A stretch of DNA of 17,417 nt from Solobacterium sp. (lineage in GTDB: Bacteria; Bacillota_I; Bacilli_A; Erysipelotrichales; Erysipelotrichaceae), in the NCBI GenBank assembly GCA_015256455.1, contig JABZMB010000031.1, forward strand, positions 1 through 17,417. The letters are read 5' to 3'. The notes beneath the pieces are model-generated. The model was not told where the DNA came from. It ran no database searches and saw nothing but the letters and a program-made list of their open reading frames with translations. The position numbers were made by a program, and so were the translations under genes. Shown here piece by piece: positions 14,965 to 17,417 of this stretch (position 1 is the stretch's first letter; each line of letters starts with the position of its first letter).

Positions 14965-14990
14965 AAATTTTGACCTATTTTTTTGAATGA

Positions 14991-15551
14991 TTATCGAGAA
15001 AAATACTCTTCTCGAAGGATTCCCATGGTTAAAACATCATAAAATTGACCATGGTGGTAGGAAGCTGCTCTTCTTCTGCCCTCTAATACAAAGCCAACCT
15101 TCTCATACATCTTGATTGCATTTTCATTGTATGAGAATACATTTAACTCTACTTTATGTGCATTTAATTCTTCAAAACAGATACGAATTGCTTTACGCAT
15201 CGCCTCAGTACCATAACCTTTACCTTGATGCTCAGGTCCTACTAGGATACCAATTGTCGCAATCATCTCTGGCATCGATAGATTGAAAGCAGTAATATGA
15301 CCTACTACTTCACCCTGTTTATTCTCGATTGTTAAACCAAAGCCAGTTCTTGCCTGGTTGGATGACCAACCATGAAACAATGATGAATTCTCTTCTGTAA
15401 AGGTAGGAACAATTCTAGAACGATTTCCCAACAACATTGTTTCTTCATTCCACCACTTTGCTAAGATTGCTTCATCTTCCGCCGTTGTACCTCTAAGTGT
15501 AATCTTTTCACCACACAATAATTCATTGCGATATGCTAATAAATCTTTCAT
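14991..15551 (-). CDS. GNAT-family N-acetyltransferase (RimJ/RimL-like)
   Basis: Acetyl-CoA-dependent acetyltransferase of 186 aa. The acetyl-CoA-binding motif A is QGKGYG (109-114) after the strand GILVG. The C-terminal part has the usual NENAIKMYEKVGF (142-154), which completes the fold, and YHHGQFYDVLTM (165-176) resembles RimL and spermidine-acetyltransferase-like members. The acceptor could be a ribosomal protein N-terminus, a polyamine or another amine; the sequence does not decide. The ATG at 15551 follows AAAGGAG, which overlaps the priA stop region, so the gene is co-transcribed with priA. No membrane segment or signal peptide is seen. Confidence 0.87.
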   Translation of the reverse strand: MKDLLAYRNELLCGEKITLRGTTAEDEAILAKWWNEETMLLGNRSRIVPTFTEENSSLFHGWSSNQARTGFGLTIENKQGEVVGHITAFNLSMPEMIATIGILVGPEHQGKGYGTEAMRKAIRICFEELNAHKVELNVFSYNENAIKMYEKVGFVLEGRRRAASYHHGQFYDVLTMGILREEYFSR

Positions 15552-15561
15552 ATAAACTCCT

Positions 15562-17417
15562 TTAATCTAAATACATTGGATTAATATCAATCCGTAATCC
15601 TGTCACATCAATCTTTGTCGTAGACAAAAACTTAGCAACAGCTTGTCGCATCGAATCTAAGTCTTTACCCTTCAATAAGATTCGATAGCGATATAAATCT
15701 TGTATCTTTAATAATGAAATAATACCAATCGTCTTAAAGTCTCCAATGACTTCATTCTTAATTGCCATTGCTTGTTTCATCACCACATCATCTTTACGAC
15801 CTTGAATCGTCAAGGAAATCAAGTATGTATATGGTGGATATTGCCCAGCATGACGAAACTTCATCTCACTTTTAAAGAAGGCTTCATAGTCTTGTTTAGC
15901 AGCACATTGCACTGCATAGTGACTTGGGTCAAATACTTGATATACCACTTCACCAGCCGTATCTGCTCTACCACTTCTTCCACCCGCCTGCATCAACAGA
16001 TCAAAGGTCATCTCACAACTGCGGAAGTCCGTTCGCTGTAAGCCCTCATCCCCATTGATTACACCAACCAATGTAACATATGGATAATCCAAACCCTTCG
16101 CTATCATCTGCGTACCTAATAAGATATCTGCTTCATGACTACCAAATGCTTGTAATATCTTTTGATGTGCATTCTTTCTACCTGTAGTATCCGCATCCAT
16201 GCGCAATACCCTAGCATTAGGAAATAATGCATGTACTTCTGATTCTAATTTTTCCGTACCAAAGCCCATTGTGGTAAAGCCCGTACGGTTATGACAATGT
16301 GGGCATTCCTTTGGTACATTCATCTCTGTACCACAGGTATGACACTTTAAACGATTCACATCACGATGATAACTCATTGCCAAATCACAATGTGGACATT
16401 TCACAACTTCTTGACAAGACTTACAACGTAATTGCGTCACATAACCACGTCGATTTAAGAGTAGTATAGTTTGCTCATGTTTATTTAATCTCTCTTGTAT
16501 CTTATTTCTTAAATCATCTGTGATAATGTAGTGTCCATTTTTCTTGATGTTTTCCTTTATTGAGACAATCTGAATATTTGGTAGATTCTGATTAATACGC
16601 TCATTCATCTTGACCAAGTGATATACATTCTTTAAAGCACGTGCATAGCTTTCTAATGATGGTGTAGCTGAGCCAAGTATCACTTTACAACGATGATAAT
16701 GCCCTCTCCAAATGGCGACATCACGACAATGATATGCTGGTTGGTTATCTTGTTTATAGGAATTATCATGTTCTTCATCCATAACAATTAAGCCTAGATT
16801 TTGGAATGGTAAAAATACTGCACTTCTAGTACCAACGACTATCGATGCTTTACCAGTCTTTACCTTGCGGTATTGTTCATATTTTTCTTGGTCGCTTAGG
16901 CCACTATGATAGATTGCTAATGCATGGCCAAAGCGAGAGGAAACTCGAGCAATCATCTGTGGGGTCAAACTAATTTCAGGTACTAAAATGAGTACCTGCT
17001 TATGCTTTGCAAGTGCCTGTGCAGCTAACTGTAAATATACCTCTGTCTTACCAGATCCAGTAATACCGTGTAATAGATATACTTCATCTTGACTATTATT
17101 AATCTCATCCATTGCAGATTGTTGTAATGATGTTAACTGCAATGCAGATTCAATATTGACATTCACATCGTCTATAGCTTCTTTTTCTTTCTCTTCTAAA
17201 AGAATTGCGTTTTTCTCAATTAGCGCACGTGCATGTCCTGGATAATTCTTACGTAATTCTGTATATGTTAATGGTTGATGATCACGTGCGTAAAGATAGG
17301 CTTCTAATTGCTTTGGAGTTAAATTCACTTCTTTATCTGTGAGTTTCACCCACTTCTCTTTCACAATTGTCTTGTCATTTGTTGAAGGTTTTAACTTCGA
17401 GGGTAACATCGTCTGAA
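15562..17417 (-). CDS. priA: Primosomal protein N', replication restart helicase (5' end outside window)
   Basis: Superfamily 2 DNA helicase that reloads the replisome at stalled forks. The frame stays open to the right edge. The Met at 17407-17409 is in the internal segment QTMLPSKLK (PriA often has ALPxxL here), so it is not the start, and the N-terminal DNA-binding domain of roughly 100 residues lies outside. Counting from that Met: Walker A GITGSGKT (115-122), Walker B DEEH (211-214), GSATPS, then four CxxC-type pairs (CKSC, CPHC, CHTC, CPHC) that bind two zinc ions, and the C-terminal helicase motifs GTQMIAKGLDYP and QAGGRSGR. All expected motifs are intact. The GNAT gene follows 10 bases after the stop. 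Confidence 0.96.
   Translation of the reverse strand, partial: QTMLPSKLKPSTNDKTIVKEKWVKLTDKEVNLTPKQLEAYLYARDHQPLTYTELRKNYPGHARALIEKNAILLEEKEKEAIDDVNVNIESALQLTSLQQSAMDEINNSQDEVYLLHGITGSGKTEVYLQLAAQALAKHKQVLILVPEISLTPQMIARVSSRFGHALAIYHSGLSDQEKYEQYRKVKTGKASIVVGTRSAVFLPFQNLGLIVMDEEHDNSYKQDNQPAYHCRDVAIWRGHYHRCKVILGSATPSLESYARALKNVYHLVKMNERINQNLPNIQIVSIKENIKKNGHYIITDDLRNKIQERLNKHEQTILLLNRRGYVTQLRCKSCQEVVKCPHCDLAMSYHRDVNRLKCHTCGTEMNVPKECPHCHNRTGFTTMGFGTEKLESEVHALFPNARVLRMDADTTGRKNAHQKILQAFGSHEADILLGTQMIAKGLDYPYVTLVGVINGDEGLQRTDFRSCEMTFDLLMQAGGRSGRADTAGEVVYQVFDPSHYAVQCAAKQDYEAFFKSEMKFRHAGQYPPYTYLISLTIQGRKDDVVMKQAMAIKNEVIGDFKTIGIISLLKIQDLYRYRILLKGKDLDSMRQAVAKFLSTTKIDVTGLRIDINPMYLD

Noticed and set aside
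1..17417. CRISPR arrays, transposases, phage, toxin-antitoxin or defence genes, tRNA or rRNA genes
   Set aside because: None found: the window is fully accounted for by core genes and short regulatory gaps.

Overview
The window carries conserved housekeeping genes of a low-GC Gram-positive bacterium (Bacillota), and every recognisable gene lies on the minus strand. Supporting this placement are strong AGGAGG-type ribosome sites, a T-box leader before hisS, a fused SecDF, a ComN-family protein, and UGA used as a normal stop (recJ, murD, mraZ). The compact dcw cluster, core-length RecJ and unusual MraY suggest the Erysipelotrichia or a near relative. That placement is inference from gene content, with no database comparison behind it.

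Layout in transcription order (right to left): priA (5' end outside the window) and a GNAT acetyltransferase form one unit, ending in a long inverted repeat with a T-run. Next is a minimal dcw cluster, mraZ-rsmH-ftsL-pbp(PASTA)-mraY, with a promoter-like -10 and four ~10-bp-spaced MraZ-type boxes in its leader and a strong terminator at its end. A second unit starts with a -10 element: comN-secDF, closed by a terminator. Then come a HAD phosphatase, murD and recJ (murD/recJ overlap ATGA), then apt with a possible extended -10 promoter, a terminator-like hairpin, and the long bifunctional Rel. A consensus promoter and T-box riboswitch then lead into hisS, whose 3' part lies beyond the left edge.

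The set covers replication restart (PriA), recombination and repair (RecJ), division and peptidoglycan synthesis (MraZ, RsmH, FtsL, PBP, MraY, MurD), protein export (SecDF), purine salvage and the stringent response (Apt, Rel), and histidine charging (HisS). The order secDF-recJ-apt-rel-hisS and the order rsmH-ftsL-pbp-mraY are each familiar from other Bacillota. What is distinctive is that they are joined, and that murD has moved out of the dcw cluster.

I see no mobile element, CRISPR array, tRNA or rRNA gene, phage or defence system. No stretch without a gene exceeds 300 bases; the longest (about 280 bases, between rel and hisS) is filled by a promoter and the T-box. The best leads are regulatory (T-box specificity, the MraZ operator, the apt/rel terminator) and a divergent MraY active-site loop. 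I found no new multi-gene system.
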